Assembly: GCA_022794265.1 (NCBI GenBank)
Contig: JAAWEK010000011.1
Span: forward strand, 152,695 to 216,694
Origin: Lachnospiraceae bacterium
GTDB taxonomy: Bacteria; Bacillota; Clostridia; Lachnospirales; Lachnospiraceae
Reading direction: 5' to 3'
Length of the DNA: 64,000 nucleotides
Part shown: piece by piece, positions 45,155 through 55,135 of the stretch
How positions within the stretch are numbered: position 1 is the stretch's first letter
How the letters are laid out: every line of letters starts with the position of its first letter
The notes under the pieces: model-generated
Database searches by the model: none
What the model was told of the DNA's origin: nothing
What the model saw: only the letters and a program-made list of their open reading frames with translations
Position numbers and translations under genes: made by a program

Positions 45155-46189
45155 ATGGAAAAGAAGAATATTGATTGGGAAAATCTTGGATTTGGTTATC
45201 AGCAGACGGAGCAGCGGTATGTTTCAAATTATAAGAACGGAGCATGGGATGAAGGCGCACTGACTTCAGATTCCAATGTTGTGATTAATGAATGTGCGGG
45301 AGTACTGCAGTATGCTCAGACATGCTTTGAGGGACTGAAAGCTTATACCACTGAGGATGGAAGAATCGTATGCTTTCGCCCGGATTTAAATGCTGAACGT
45401 ATGGAAGCCACAGCTCAGAGGCTGGAAATGCCGGTATTTCCGAAGGATCGGTTTATAGATGCCGTTGTAAAGACCGTTGAGGCAAACGAAGCATATGTGC
45501 CGCCGTACGGTTCCGGCGCTACATTATATATCAGACCTTATATGTTCGGCAGTTCTTCCGTAATCGGTGTTAAGCCGGCAGAAGAGTACCAGTTCAGAAT
45601 CTTCTGCACACCAGTAGGACCATATTTTAAAGGCGGTGTAAAACCGCTGACCATTCGTGTATCGGATTTTGACCGTGCGGCTCCTCACGGAACCGGACAC
45701 ATCAAAGCAGGACTGAATTATGCAATGAGTCTGCATGCCATCGTAGATGCCCACAATCAGGGATTTGATGAAAATATGTATCTGGATGCAGCTACCAGAA
45801 CCAGGGTAGAAGAGACAGGAGGAGCAAATTTCTTATTTGTAACAAAGGACGGAAAAGTGGTTACACCGAAATCAGACAGCATTCTTCCTTCTATTACACG
45901 TCGTTCCCTGATGACGGTTGCAAAAGATTATCTGGGACTGGAAGTTGAGGAGCGGGAAGTATTCTTTGAGGAAGTAAAAGATTTTGCGGAATGCGGCCTC
46001 TGTGGTACTGCGGCAGTGATTTCACCGGTAGGAAAGATTAATGACCATGGCAGAGAAATCTGTTTTCCTAGCGGTATGACGGAGATGGGACCGGTAACTA
46101 AAAAGTTATATGAGACACTGACAGGAATCCAGATGGGACGTATCGATGGGCCGGAAGGCTGGATTAAAGTCATAAAACAGGGGAAGTGA
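45155..46189 (+). CDS. ilvE: Branched-chain amino acid aminotransferase
   Basis: The 344-residue class IV PLP enzyme interconverts branched-chain amino acids and their 2-oxo acids with glutamate. Motifs: YAQTCFEGLKAY, FRPDLNAERM, GTGHIKAGLNYAMS with the PLP lysine, and CGTAAVISPVG for phosphate binding. It belongs to the longer, eukaryote-like BCAT group. GAAAGGAAG precedes the ATG. No leader attenuator or T-box is visible upstream. Confidence 0.93.
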   Translation: MEKKNIDWENLGFGYQQTEQRYVSNYKNGAWDEGALTSDSNVVINECAGVLQYAQTCFEGLKAYTTEDGRIVCFRPDLNAERMEATAQRLEMPVFPKDRFIDAVVKTVEANEAYVPPYGSGATLYIRPYMFGSSSVIGVKPAEEYQFRIFCTPVGPYFKGGVKPLTIRVSDFDRAAPHGTGHIKAGLNYAMSLHAIVDAHNQGFDENMYLDAATRTRVEETGGANFLFVTKDGKVVTPKSDSILPSITRRSLMTVAKDYLGLEVEEREVFFEEVKDFAECGLCGTAAVISPVGKINDHGREICFPSGMTEMGPVTKKLYETLTGIQMGRIDGPEGWIKVIKQGK

Positions 46190-46246
46190 TAACAGGCGTT
46201 TAGTGAACACCTGAAAGGAACTATCAAAAGAAAGGAACATTGCAAA

Positions 46247-46846
46247 ATGAAAGAGAAGGATAACAAAAATAAAGGGAAAGGGTTTCGTCTGGAACTGTTA
46301 TTGTCTTCAGTAATGTATGTGATTGCAGGCGCCATATTGCTGCTATTTCCTGAAACAACGGCAAAGACTATTTGCTATCTGATTGCCATTGTGGTTATGG
46401 CCATAGGGCTGATTAAGGTTTTAACCTATCTGGCCAGAGGGCTGGAACAGAACATGTATAAAAATGACCTGGTTACTGGTCTGGTTTGTTTTATAATCGG
46501 TCTGGTGTTGATATTTAAGGCGAAAGCCATCATATCCATTATTCCGATTCTGTTGGGAATACTGGTGCTGGTTAGCGGTTTCGGCAAACTGCAGTCCAGT
46601 CTGGATGTAAAACGAATGAAAAACGGTAACTGGACATATTTTTTTATCATTGCATTGATTAATATCGCTTTGGGATTATTGTGTATCTTCAGTCCGTTTA
46701 AAATAGCGGCCACAATGATTCGTCTCATCGGACTGGCCATGTTGTTTAGCGGAATTACCGATTTAATGGGAAATATCTATATGTCGAAAAAGCTTAAGAA
46801 TTATCTGGAGGATATGGCTGCTTTAGAGCAGGATATTGATGATTGA
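46247..46846 (+). CDS. DUF308 (HdeD-like) membrane protein
   Basis: The 199-residue protein has six predicted membrane helices arranged as repeated helix pairs, with AIGLIKVLTYLARG, LVTGLVCFIIGLVLIFKA and GIMMRL-like repeats of the HdeD/DUF308 family. Its function is unknown; relatives relate to acid or envelope stress. It follows ilvE by 57 bases and is followed by the 19-bp arms of the bioY operator hairpin, which can also end its transcript. AAAGGAA precedes the ATG. Confidence 0.8.
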   Translation: MKEKDNKNKGKGFRLELLLSSVMYVIAGAILLLFPETTAKTICYLIAIVVMAIGLIKVLTYLARGLEQNMYKNDLVTGLVCFIIGLVLIFKAKAIISIIPILLGILVLVSGFGKLQSSLDVKRMKNGNWTYFFIIALINIALGLLCIFSPFKIAATMIRLIGLAMLFSGITDLMGNIYMSKKLKNYLEDMAALEQDIDD

Positions 46847-46878
46847 TGGTCCCATTTGTTTCCCATTTTAATTTCATG

Positions 46879-46942
46879 ACAGGAGCTAATGTCAACTGCT
46901 TATTTCAAAATAGTTGACATTAGCTCCTGTTTCTATTATAAT
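46879..46942 (+). promoter_or_regulatory. bioY promoter with BirA-like operator; also a terminator hairpin
   Basis: Perfect 19-bp arms at 46879-46897 and 46912-46930 are separated by 14 bases. The inner arms AATGTCAACT and AGTTGACATT resemble biotin operators (arm-N14/15-arm, as in TTGTAAACC-N14/15-GGTTTACAA). TTGACA at 46914-46919 inside the right arm and TATAAT at 46937-46942 give a 17-bp-spaced promoter, so a bound BirA would block it. The extended stem followed by TTTCTATTA can also end the DUF308 transcript. Confidence 0.7.
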
Positions 46943-47016
46943 ACGCAGTATAAAGGATATCACAGACAGGCCTGGAGATACATGAAAAAATATACATAGA
47001 AAGGTATTGCAGTATT

Positions 47017-47613
47017 ATGAAATCTGTTAATCAATCAGCAGAAACACCGCCGGTTTCTGCTTCAGTCATGAAGTACAAGGGGATTACAACAAAAAATCTG
47101 GTTATAACGGCCATGATGGCGGCGGTTACCTGTATTCTGGGTCCGTTGTCACTGCCGTTGCCGTTTACACCGGTACCGATTTCGCTGACCAATTTTGTTA
47201 TATATCTGGCAGCATTTGTGCTGACCTGGAAATATTGTGCATTGAGTTATATTGTATATGTGTTGATTGGCGCCATCGGTCTTCCGGTATTTTCTGGTTT
47301 CGGTTCCGGATTTGACAAAATTGCAGGACCTACCGGAGGTTACCTGCTGGGATTTGTTTTTACCGCATTGATATGCAGTATTGTGAATCAGAAGTTTGCA
47401 GGAAAACTATATATGTATGTGGCAGGAATGGCAACAGGTCTGTTTGTGGCATATGCTTTCGGAACCCTTTGGTTTATGTATCAGCAGGAAATGGGATTAA
47501 AACAGTCCCTTGTGCTGTGTGTTGTTCCGTTTCTGATTGGGGATGCCGTTAAGATTGTTGTTGCATCCATTGTGGGACCATTGCTGAGGAAAGCAGTAAA
47601 TTCCATACAATAA
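47017..47613 (+). CDS. bioY: Biotin transporter BioY
   Basis: The 198-residue substrate-binding (S) component of an ECF biotin transporter, with six membrane helices, FTPVPISLTNFVIYLAAF, IGAIGLPVFSGFGSGFDKIAGPTGGYLLGF and FLIGDAVKIVVAS motifs. It would use a shared energising module encoded elsewhere. No biotin synthesis genes are nearby, which fits a biotin-scavenging strain. The upstream BirA-like operator supports the assignment. It converges with the metallophosphoesterase gene, stop codons six bases apart. Confidence 0.95.
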   Translation: MKSVNQSAETPPVSASVMKYKGITTKNLVITAMMAAVTCILGPLSLPLPFTPVPISLTNFVIYLAAFVLTWKYCALSYIVYVLIGAIGLPVFSGFGSGFDKIAGPTGGYLLGFVFTALICSIVNQKFAGKLYMYVAGMATGLFVAYAFGTLWFMYQQEMGLKQSLVLCVVPFLIGDAVKIVVASIVGPLLRKAVNSIQ

Positions 47614-47619
47614 AATAGA

Positions 47620-49698
47620 TTATTTTAAATCCGTTAAACGGTACGGGGTGATTTCAAACGCCCCGTCTTTTTTAATTGTAATAAGGGTTGCTCCTCTCTG
47701 TTCCGTATCTTTTTTGATTCCGGGCATGGCGAGATAATCAATGCTGTAGCCGTAGGTCAGGCGGATTCCACGATATTCCAGGGACTGATTATTATAGTGG
47801 TCATGACCGCAGAAAATGGCTTTTGTACTGCCCAGTTCCACGGCAGTTTCAAACAGTTTACTGTCGTATTTGGAACAGCAGATTTTATTAAACATTCGTT
47901 CTCCTAGTATACCATAGAAATATGTTACTTCATCACTGCCGCTTTCATATAAATCATTGGCAGTTTTATACTCTCTGAGAGGAATATGGGTAAATATCAT
48001 GGAAGGTATCACACGGCCTTCCTGTCGGGACAGATTTTCTACATTCCGTTTATACCAGTCCACCTGGTCGTCGTGAATATAATCGTATTCATTTATTGTA
48101 TTGGAGGACGGAATATAGTCGTTGGAGTCTATAAAAAATAATGCCTGCATAAGCTCTCCTTCCGACGAGCGGATTTCAATGAGCTGATTGCTTCTGCCGT
48201 ATATATCCGGCTGGATATAAGGGTATAAAAGATTTTTTGTGGTTTTAAATGAAATTGATTTCATCAGTTCGTCAAACTCTGTCCGGTTAAGGGTTGCAAG
48301 GGATTCCGTATCGTGATTTCCGTATGTAAATGCCCAGGGAATTCCCACGTTTCTCATAAAATTGGCAAACTGCATGACCGGTGCATTGTTATTCAGGGAA
48401 AAAGACATGATTCCCATAGGAAATACAAGGTCTCCGGTTACTGCCACAAAGTCCGGTCTGGTTTCGGTAATCAGCCGGTAACAGGCTTTCAGGGCTTTTA
48501 TATCTTCGGATACGGATAAAATACCGCCTCCCAGATGTATATCGGTTAACTGTAATATTTTAAAATTATCGGCATCGGTGGTGATGGTATAAACACCGGA
48601 ATCCTCATTATAGGAAATACCTTTTATATTGTGTTCAACAGAGGATACAGTATTTATATATGGCTGCGTCAGATATAAATCCATCTTCATCAGGTTGTAG
48701 GCGAGAAAGAAAACTGCGGCCAGGGTATAGCAGATTATTTTTTTAATATTCAGGGCTGTATTTCTGTAGGTAAATTTACGTCTGCGCATAACATTGTAGA
48801 ACAGCACAAGAATAAAATACAGAATTGAAAACGCAAGTGTGTAATTCATAATATAATCTGACTGGTTGCGAATAAAAAATAAAAGAACGAAAAAAAACAG
48901 GTAATATATGGCGGAGCAGAGACACAGCTTTTTAAGTTCTTTTTTGTATCCGGTAATCTGTCTGCCGCATAAAAAACAGGCAATTATTTTTCGGCATAAG
49001 AAGTTTTTTAGCACGAAATAAATTATTAATTGAATGAGGCTTAGAGATCGTTCTATTAAAATGATTACGTTGCCAAAGGTATATTTTGATGTAAGAACCG
49101 AAAATACAATGGAGATGAAAAGAAGGGCAAACAGTGAAAGCGCTGCCAGAATACAGTTATTCAGTTTTTTTGTATATAAATCATAGTAATTTTCTATAGT
49201 TTTTCTGCTTCCGCTTTCATAACTCTTCTCCCAAAACAGCGTTTCGTCTGCAATTCGTTTTAACCGCCTTCCGCAAAATAATATCCCCAGAACTACAAGA
49301 CTTCCCAGAATAAAATCAGCAATGAGAACTAAAAAAGAAAAATGAAACAAAATATTATAAGCCAGGCCAGGGAGAAAGGCGGCTAACAGGGAAATGAGGT
49401 ATATCATTCTTCTCAATCGTTTGAAGGTTTTATTAAATGTCTTTTTGTCAGCAGGAACAGATGACAAATTTTCATTTTTTAACGGCGGAATCTCTAAATA
49501 TGAGCAGATATTGTCAATACTGCCACAGTTTAATATGATTTTTCCGGCAGTTTCCCTGGGATTTTTCAAACCGGCAATATCATTGTCATATTTTTCAAGG
49601 GCAGCGGTGGTAATCCGTTCTTTGTTCCGTTCGTTTTCTTTGGAAAAGGATAATTCATTAAACAGAAAATTAACGGCTTTTTTAATTGAATCTTTCAT
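47620..49698 (-). CDS. Membrane-bound metallophosphoesterase
   Basis: The 692-residue protein has a cytoplasmic helical N-terminus (about 1-90), seven or so membrane helices (about 95-340) and a C-terminal calcineurin-like phosphoesterase domain (about 375-670). The metal motifs are QLTDIHLGG, AVTGDLVFP, TYGNHDTE, FTHIPLRE and FCGHDHYNN. The phosphatase domain is probably extracellular, and the substrate is unknown; DUF1700-like sequence at the N-terminus (NELSFSKENERNKERI) suggests a membrane-associated accessory role. It stands alone. Confidence 0.8.
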   Translation of the reverse strand: MKDSIKKAVNFLFNELSFSKENERNKERITTAALEKYDNDIAGLKNPRETAGKIILNCGSIDNICSYLEIPPLKNENLSSVPADKKTFNKTFKRLRRMIYLISLLAAFLPGLAYNILFHFSFLVLIADFILGSLVVLGILFCGRRLKRIADETLFWEKSYESGSRKTIENYYDLYTKKLNNCILAALSLFALLFISIVFSVLTSKYTFGNVIILIERSLSLIQLIIYFVLKNFLCRKIIACFLCGRQITGYKKELKKLCLCSAIYYLFFFVLLFFIRNQSDYIMNYTLAFSILYFILVLFYNVMRRRKFTYRNTALNIKKIICYTLAAVFFLAYNLMKMDLYLTQPYINTVSSVEHNIKGISYNEDSGVYTITTDADNFKILQLTDIHLGGGILSVSEDIKALKACYRLITETRPDFVAVTGDLVFPMGIMSFSLNNNAPVMQFANFMRNVGIPWAFTYGNHDTESLATLNRTEFDELMKSISFKTTKNLLYPYIQPDIYGRSNQLIEIRSSEGELMQALFFIDSNDYIPSSNTINEYDYIHDDQVDWYKRNVENLSRQEGRVIPSMIFTHIPLREYKTANDLYESGSDEVTYFYGILGERMFNKICCSKYDSKLFETAVELGSTKAIFCGHDHYNNQSLEYRGIRLTYGYSIDYLAMPGIKKDTEQRGATLITIKKDGAFEITPYRLTDLK

Positions 49699-49862
49699 TT
49701 AATTATTTCGTTCCTTTCCGTAAGCTTATCCGGTTCAATATAACATATTTTTTGAAAGATTTCAATTGATTGATAAAGCAGCTGCCGGCCCCACAGGAAT
49801 AAGTTTCCATTGTTCAGGGAATAATTGTTAAAACAGTATATAACGGAATTGTGAATTTAAAT

Positions 49863-49916
49863 TTGGAAAATTTTGGAAAATTTTAGTTGATGAATTAAAA
49901 TATGTTATGTTAAAAT
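49863..49916 (+). promoter_or_regulatory. Promoter region of the CBM-dockerin gene with tandem 10-mers
   Basis: TTGGAAAATT occurs twice in tandem (49863-49872, 49873-49882) just before TTGATG (49887-49892), which is 18 bp from TAAAAT (49911-49916). The tandem element could be an activator site or UP element. Confidence 0.4.
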
Positions 49917-49952
49917 ACATTTAAGACAAAAGAGAAAACGGAGGGAAAATAA

Positions 49953-51290
49953 TTGAAGAAGAGTAGTAGTATTAACAAAATTATTTTTATTGTATTTTTA
50001 GCATGTATATTTTTTGTTATCGGTTTTTCAACCGTAAAGCACAATTGGGCATCCCCATCGGGTTTAAATGAGGAATCGTCAATGACGGTTCATTATTATA
50101 ATTCTGATGACTGGGATGCCCCTTTTATTTATTACTATTCGGATAACTATGAGGCAGAATCATGGCCGGGTATGCCGATGCAGCCGGAGGGAAATAACTG
50201 GTATTCCTATACCATATATGACAGGAATCCGGTAAAGGTTATTTTCAGCGACCGGGGGAATCACCAGAATCCGGGCAGTGGTCTGGAAGGCTATCCGGTA
50301 GAAGGAAATGCATGGTATTGCAACGGGAACTGGTATGACCATGAGCCAGACAGTACCATTGTTCATTTTTATAATGAAAACTGGAAAAATGTAAATATAT
50401 ATTATTATCAGGAGGGACAAAATACTGTAAACTGGCCGGGAACATCCATGCACCGGGAGGGGGGAAACTGGTATGTATATGAAATTATCGGCTGTGAAAA
50501 TCCCAACGTTATTTTCAATGATGCCGGTAACAATCAGATACCAGGACAGAACGAACCGGGATTTCCGGTCAGCGGCGAAAAGTGGTATTACAATGGAATC
50601 TGGTATGATGAGAATCCGCTGGGTACTGGCGGAGATACATCCATAAAGGTTCATTTTTATAAACCTGATAATTGGAATGAGCCATACATTTATTATTATG
50701 CGTCTGATACCGATACGGGTCCGGCCTGGCCGGGGACAAAAATGGAAGCAGCAGAGTCCGGCTGGTATAAGTGTACCATAACAAAATATTCTGTGGCAAA
50801 AGTATTGTTTAACGATGGAGTACACCAGATTCCTGAGGCAGAACAGGAGGGATTTGAAGTTACAGGAAGCATGTGGTATAAAGATGGAATCTGGTATCAT
50901 GTAAATCCGGACCTGACGGAAGAAAATCCGCTGACCGGGGATTTAAACGGCGATGGAGTCATAGATGAAAAAGACCTGGATTTACTTGAAAGATTTCTGT
51001 CCGGGGAAATCACGCTGAACGAGGAGCAGAAAAAGCTGGCGGATATAAACGAAGACGGTGTGGTGGATGAAAAGGACAGGGATACCCTGGAGCAGTATAT
51101 TAACGGAGAGACGACAGAAATTCCGGAGGAAGATGAAACGGAAGGATTTACGGACAGAGCGGTAAGCTATGAGTATGATAAGCTCGGCAGGGTAATAAAG
51201 GCCGTATATGATTCTGAAAATTACATTGAATACAGTTATGATAAAAACGGAAATATTACAGACGTCCGGGTGACGGGTAATATTGATTAA
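49953..51290 (+). CDS. Secreted protein: three starch-binding (CBM26-like) modules, dockerin, YD tail
   Basis: The 445-residue protein starts at TTG with GGAGGG upstream, has a signal/anchor helix (about 9-28), then three modules of about 95 residues (about 43-130, 133-225, 230-318). Each has the IYYY...WPG..M...NWY pattern and a VIF.D...IPG end typical of CBM26. A type I dockerin follows (about 325-385), with two calcium loops, DLNGDGVIDEKDLDLL and DINEDGVVDEKDRDTL. The last 45 residues hold YD-type repeats (YEYDKLGRVIKAVY, YSYDKNGNI). There is no catalytic domain. It lies 17 bases before the giant RHS gene and is probably co-transcribed, so it may display or dock that protein at starch or a scaffold. 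Confidence 0.82.
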   Translation: MKKSSSINKIIFIVFLACIFFVIGFSTVKHNWASPSGLNEESSMTVHYYNSDDWDAPFIYYYSDNYEAESWPGMPMQPEGNNWYSYTIYDRNPVKVIFSDRGNHQNPGSGLEGYPVEGNAWYCNGNWYDHEPDSTIVHFYNENWKNVNIYYYQEGQNTVNWPGTSMHREGGNWYVYEIIGCENPNVIFNDAGNNQIPGQNEPGFPVSGEKWYYNGIWYDENPLGTGGDTSIKVHFYKPDNWNEPYIYYYASDTDTGPAWPGTKMEAAESGWYKCTITKYSVAKVLFNDGVHQIPEAEQEGFEVTGSMWYKDGIWYHVNPDLTEENPLTGDLNGDGVIDEKDLDLLERFLSGEITLNEEQKKLADINEDGVVDEKDRDTLEQYINGETTEIPEEDETEGFTDRAVSYEYDKLGRVIKAVYDSENYIEYSYDKNGNITDVRVTGNID

Positions 51291-51307
51291 AGTGGAGAGG
51301 TGAACAT

Positions 51308-54300
51308 ATGAATAAGATACATAAGAGACAGATAAAATACATTGGAAAAAGGATGGTCAGCCTGATACTTGCGCTGATTATGGTATTTCAAACAATAAAT
51401 TATTCAGGGGATAGGTTTTATGCTGCGGAAGCAGATGCTGCGGCGCCAGAAGTAAAAGATACCGAAACAGGAAAAGAACAGGGGGTTATCAATGAGGATG
51501 CCATATATGAGGATTTAATGGTGTCTGCTGATTACACGTTAGATGCAGATTTGGATGTAAAGAACCTGACCGTAAAAGGCGGTAAATTTAATCTGAACGG
51601 ATATCAATTAAATATTCACGGAGATTTAACCGTATCCGGCGGAGAATTTATTATCAATAAGGGGTATGTAAACTGTCTGGGAACCGCTGCTTTTTCCCAT
51701 CAGAATTATCTGCGCATGGTGAATATTAATGATTATATATTTGTTAAGGGTGATTTTATCTGGAATGCAGGATATCACACTTATATAACCGACGGAACCA
51801 TTGAAGTACAAGGAGATTTTATCGACATCTGCAGTAATAACAGCTATTGTTTTACGGCTTCCGGAAATCACAGGGTTCTGCTCAGCGGTACTGGCAGGCA
51901 GACCATTGTACAGACCGTTCCGGGTTCCCGGTTTCATATCCTTGAGATTAAAAATACGGGCAGCGAAGGAGTTCATGCTTCTTTGCCGGTAAATGCAGAC
52001 GAGATTACGGGAAACCAATCCGGTATCACGTATCCGGTTTCCGGCCGGCACGGATGGACGTTAGAGAAGGATGAGGAAACAGAGGGCGGACTTTGCTTAA
52101 CCGGCGGCGAATTAAATCTGAACGGCCATACGCTTACCGTTCACGGTGATTTTGACCAATATTCGGGAAGGGTTGTTGTAAATGGTGGAACCCTGAAGGT
52201 TGACGGAAATTACAGAATCCAGTCTTATAGCTATGACAATAATAATGAGAAGGTTTATGATTACAGCGCCGGATATCTGGTGATGACCAATCCGACGGAT
52301 ACCGTCATTGTCAATAGTGATTTCGTTATGGCATCCATTCAGAGCCATGAGGGAAAACTGACGGAAGGTACCATGTATATTGGAGGAGATTTTATCCGGA
52401 AAGCTGTAGGCTCAAATCTGAACTTTGCAGCATCGGAAAGTCATAAGGTGGTGTTTAACGGCAGGCAGGAGCAAAATATATCATTTCAGAATTCCGGTTA
52501 CAATACGTCACGCTTTGCAAATCTTTCTTTTGAAAATATCCATGAAAAGGGAATAACGATTACAGACAGCGCCACGGTAATCAGAGAACTGTCAAATGAA
52601 AGCAGTAATGTTACTGGTTATGTGGATTTACATGACGGGGCAGTGGTTACAAACGGCAGTTACAGGGGGAATCTGCGTTTTATCAGACCATATGCTTTAA
52701 ATCAGGATATCAGGATAACAGGGGATTTGTCTGTTTCCGGCCAGGTGGATTTAAAAGGTAACCGTCTGGAGGCGGGCGGTAACTGCAGCATTAATAATTC
52801 TTATATCAGAATGAGCGGCGGAAGTTTTGTTTGCGGCGGAAATCTGACCATAGGCGGCGATAATGCCTATCTCTATATGAGCAATGAAAATGATCTGGCT
52901 GTGGTAAAGGGGGATTTTATATACAACAGCAGAAACAGCAACAGTAGTTTTATGACGGCGGGAATACTGGAACTACAAGGAGATTTCCGGCAGAACGTAA
53001 CATACCGGGAAGGTAATTTTATCGCTTCCGGAACCAATAAGGTTCTGTTTTCCGGGGAAGGAAAACAGACCATTTCCTTTGCATCTCCCCAATCCAAATT
53101 TAATATTGTGGAAATCAGAAATTACAGCAGCGATGGTGTGGAAATTGATAAAAATTTTAATTGTACTGAGCTGATTAAAAACGGTTGCCGGATTCGTCTG
53201 TCCGACGGCGGGGTATTGGGGTGGACGCTGGAAGAGGATACGGTAATAGACGGAAATCTGTATCTGGGTGCGGATGAGTTAAATTTAAATGGATACACTC
53301 TGACCATAAACGGAAATCTGATACAGGGAGGCGGTACGGTTAATCTAAACGGGGGAAATCTGACGGTAAACGGCGATTACCGGATTCAGTCCATGACTGC
53401 GGGCAGCGACGGAACTGTAACTTATTCTGCAGGCACAGGGTATCTGGTAATGACAAATCCGGAAGATGTTGTTACGGTGGCTGGAGATTTTGTAATGGCC
53501 TCCATAAATAAGCATAACGGAATGCTGAACAGTGGTACCATGTATATCGGAGGAGATTTCAGCCGGTCGGTAAATGATACCGTTGAAAATTTTCATGCAG
53601 AGGGAGGACATAAGGTAGTTTTTAATGGAACCCATGGACAGAGTATTACCGTTGGAAGGAGCGGAAATTCCTGCTTTGCAAATCTGGTATTTGCCAACAG
53701 CAGTATGGAAGGAATTACGATTACCGATGATTATGTAACCGTAACCGGGGAACTTACAAATACAGAAAGCAGGGTTACGGGAAATGTGAATCTGGGCAGC
53801 AGTGGGGTGATTACCGGGAACCGGTACAGGGGGAATCTGCGTTTTAATGCGGGTTATACGCTGAGAGAAGATTTACATATATCCGGAGATGCGGTTGCAG
53901 ACAGCAGAGTGGATTTAAATGGAAAGCGGCTGGAGGTGGAAGGAAATACCACCATACGGAATACCTATCTTCGAATCAGCGGAGGAAGTTTAATTTGCCG
54001 GGGAAATCTGAGTATAAGCGGTGATAACAGCTATCTCTATATGAATAATGTAAATGATCAGGCCGTGGTATACGGGGATTTTATGTACGGAAGCAGAAAC
54101 AGCAACAGCGGTTTTATGACGGCGGGAATACTGGAACTGAAAGGAGATTTCCAGCAGACTGTAACCTATCGGGAAAATAACTTTATAGCATCGGGAACCC
54201 ATAAGTTTATATTCAGCGGAGATAAAAAACAGACAATCTCGTTTGCCTCCCCGGAATCTGCATTTAATATTGTGGAGATTCAGAATCAGAGCAGCGGAGG

Positions 54301-55135
54301 TGTTGTGGTTGACGGATATTTTAACTGTATACAGCTTATACGGAATAATTGTAAAGTTACTCTGTCAGACGGAAGTATATTCGGATGGACTTTGGAAAAA
54401 GATACGGAGATAAACGGGGATTTATATTTAGGTGCGGACGAATTAAATCTGAATGGATACACTCTGACGGTTCAGGGGAATCTGATTCAAAGAGGCGGTA
54501 CGGTTAACTTAAACGGAGGCAGCCTGAAAGTAAACGGTGATTACCGCATCCAGACCGTGACAACGGACGATAAGGGAGCTGAAATCTGTTCCGGCAGCAG
54601 TGGATATCTGCTTATGACCAACCCGGCGGATACGGTTACTGTAACCGGTGATTTTATTATGGCTTCCGTAAACGACCATAACGGAAAGCTGGACAGCGGA
54701 ATCCTGTATATTGGAGGGGATTTTGTCCAGTCGGAGGAAGGTTCCGAACGTAATTTCTGTGCTTCGGAAAAACACAAAGTGGTCTTTAACGGAGATGGCG
54801 CCCAAAGTATATCCTTTAAAAAGAATTCTTATAATTATGCCTGGTTTGCTAACCTGGAATTTGACAATAACAGTGGGGAAGGAATCACGATTACAGACCG
54901 TGCTTCCGTAACCGGAGAACTTACAAATGAAACAAGCACCGTAACAGGGTATGTGGATTTGAAAAAAAACGCAGTTTTAACCAATCAGTATTATAAGGGA
55001 AATCTGCGCACATATATAACGGAATTAAGCGGGGATATGCGGATAACCGGGGATTTGCTTGTTGCAGCAGGAATGGATTTAAAAGGTAACAGACTGGAAG
55101 CAGAGGTAATACCACTCTGTCAAATACTTATATAA
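51308..55135 (+). CDS. Giant secreted repeat/RHS protein, N-terminal part (frameshifted)
   Basis: The first 1275 codons of a much longer protein. A signal sequence (about 14-38, ending near YAAEADA) is followed by acidic linker and parallel-beta-like repeats of about 388 residues. Markers repeat at YLVMTNP codons (52283, 53450, 54614), with LDLNGYTLTVNGNL-like and FNIVEIRN-like motifs in each unit. GGAGAGG precedes the ATG. The frame closes at 55135, but comparison with the earlier repeats shows that one base is missing near 55105; the protein continues in the next frame. Function is unknown, probably adhesin-like. Confidence 0.8.
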   Translation: MNKIHKRQIKYIGKRMVSLILALIMVFQTINYSGDRFYAAEADAAAPEVKDTETGKEQGVINEDAIYEDLMVSADYTLDADLDVKNLTVKGGKFNLNGYQLNIHGDLTVSGGEFIINKGYVNCLGTAAFSHQNYLRMVNINDYIFVKGDFIWNAGYHTYITDGTIEVQGDFIDICSNNSYCFTASGNHRVLLSGTGRQTIVQTVPGSRFHILEIKNTGSEGVHASLPVNADEITGNQSGITYPVSGRHGWTLEKDEETEGGLCLTGGELNLNGHTLTVHGDFDQYSGRVVVNGGTLKVDGNYRIQSYSYDNNNEKVYDYSAGYLVMTNPTDTVIVNSDFVMASIQSHEGKLTEGTMYIGGDFIRKAVGSNLNFAASESHKVVFNGRQEQNISFQNSGYNTSRFANLSFENIHEKGITITDSATVIRELSNESSNVTGYVDLHDGAVVTNGSYRGNLRFIRPYALNQDIRITGDLSVSGQVDLKGNRLEAGGNCSINNSYIRMSGGSFVCGGNLTIGGDNAYLYMSNENDLAVVKGDFIYNSRNSNSSFMTAGILELQGDFRQNVTYREGNFIASGTNKVLFSGEGKQTISFASPQSKFNIVEIRNYSSDGVEIDKNFNCTELIKNGCRIRLSDGGVLGWTLEEDTVIDGNLYLGADELNLNGYTLTINGNLIQGGGTVNLNGGNLTVNGDYRIQSMTAGSDGTVTYSAGTGYLVMTNPEDVVTVAGDFVMASINKHNGMLNSGTMYIGGDFSRSVNDTVENFHAEGGHKVVFNGTHGQSITVGRSGNSCFANLVFANSSMEGITITDDYVTVTGELTNTESRVTGNVNLGSSGVITGNRYRGNLRFNAGYTLREDLHISGDAVADSRVDLNGKRLEVEGNTTIRNTYLRISGGSLICRGNLSISGDNSYLYMNNVNDQAVVYGDFMYGSRNSNSGFMTAGILELKGDFQQTVTYRENNFIASGTHKFIFSGDKKQTISFASPESAFNIVEIQNQSSGGVVVDGYFNCIQLIRNNCKVTLSDGSIFGWTLEKDTEINGDLYLGADELNLNGYTLTVQGNLIQRGGTVNLNGGSLKVNGDYRIQTVTTDDKGAEICSGSSGYLLMTNPADTVTVTGDFIMASVNDHNGKLDSGILYIGGDFVQSEEGSERNFCASEKHKVVFNGDGAQSISFKKNSYNYAWFANLEFDNNSGEGITITDRASVTGELTNETSTVTGYVDLKKNAVLTNQYYKGNLRTYITELSGDMRITGDLLVAAGMDLKGNRLEAEVIPLCQILI

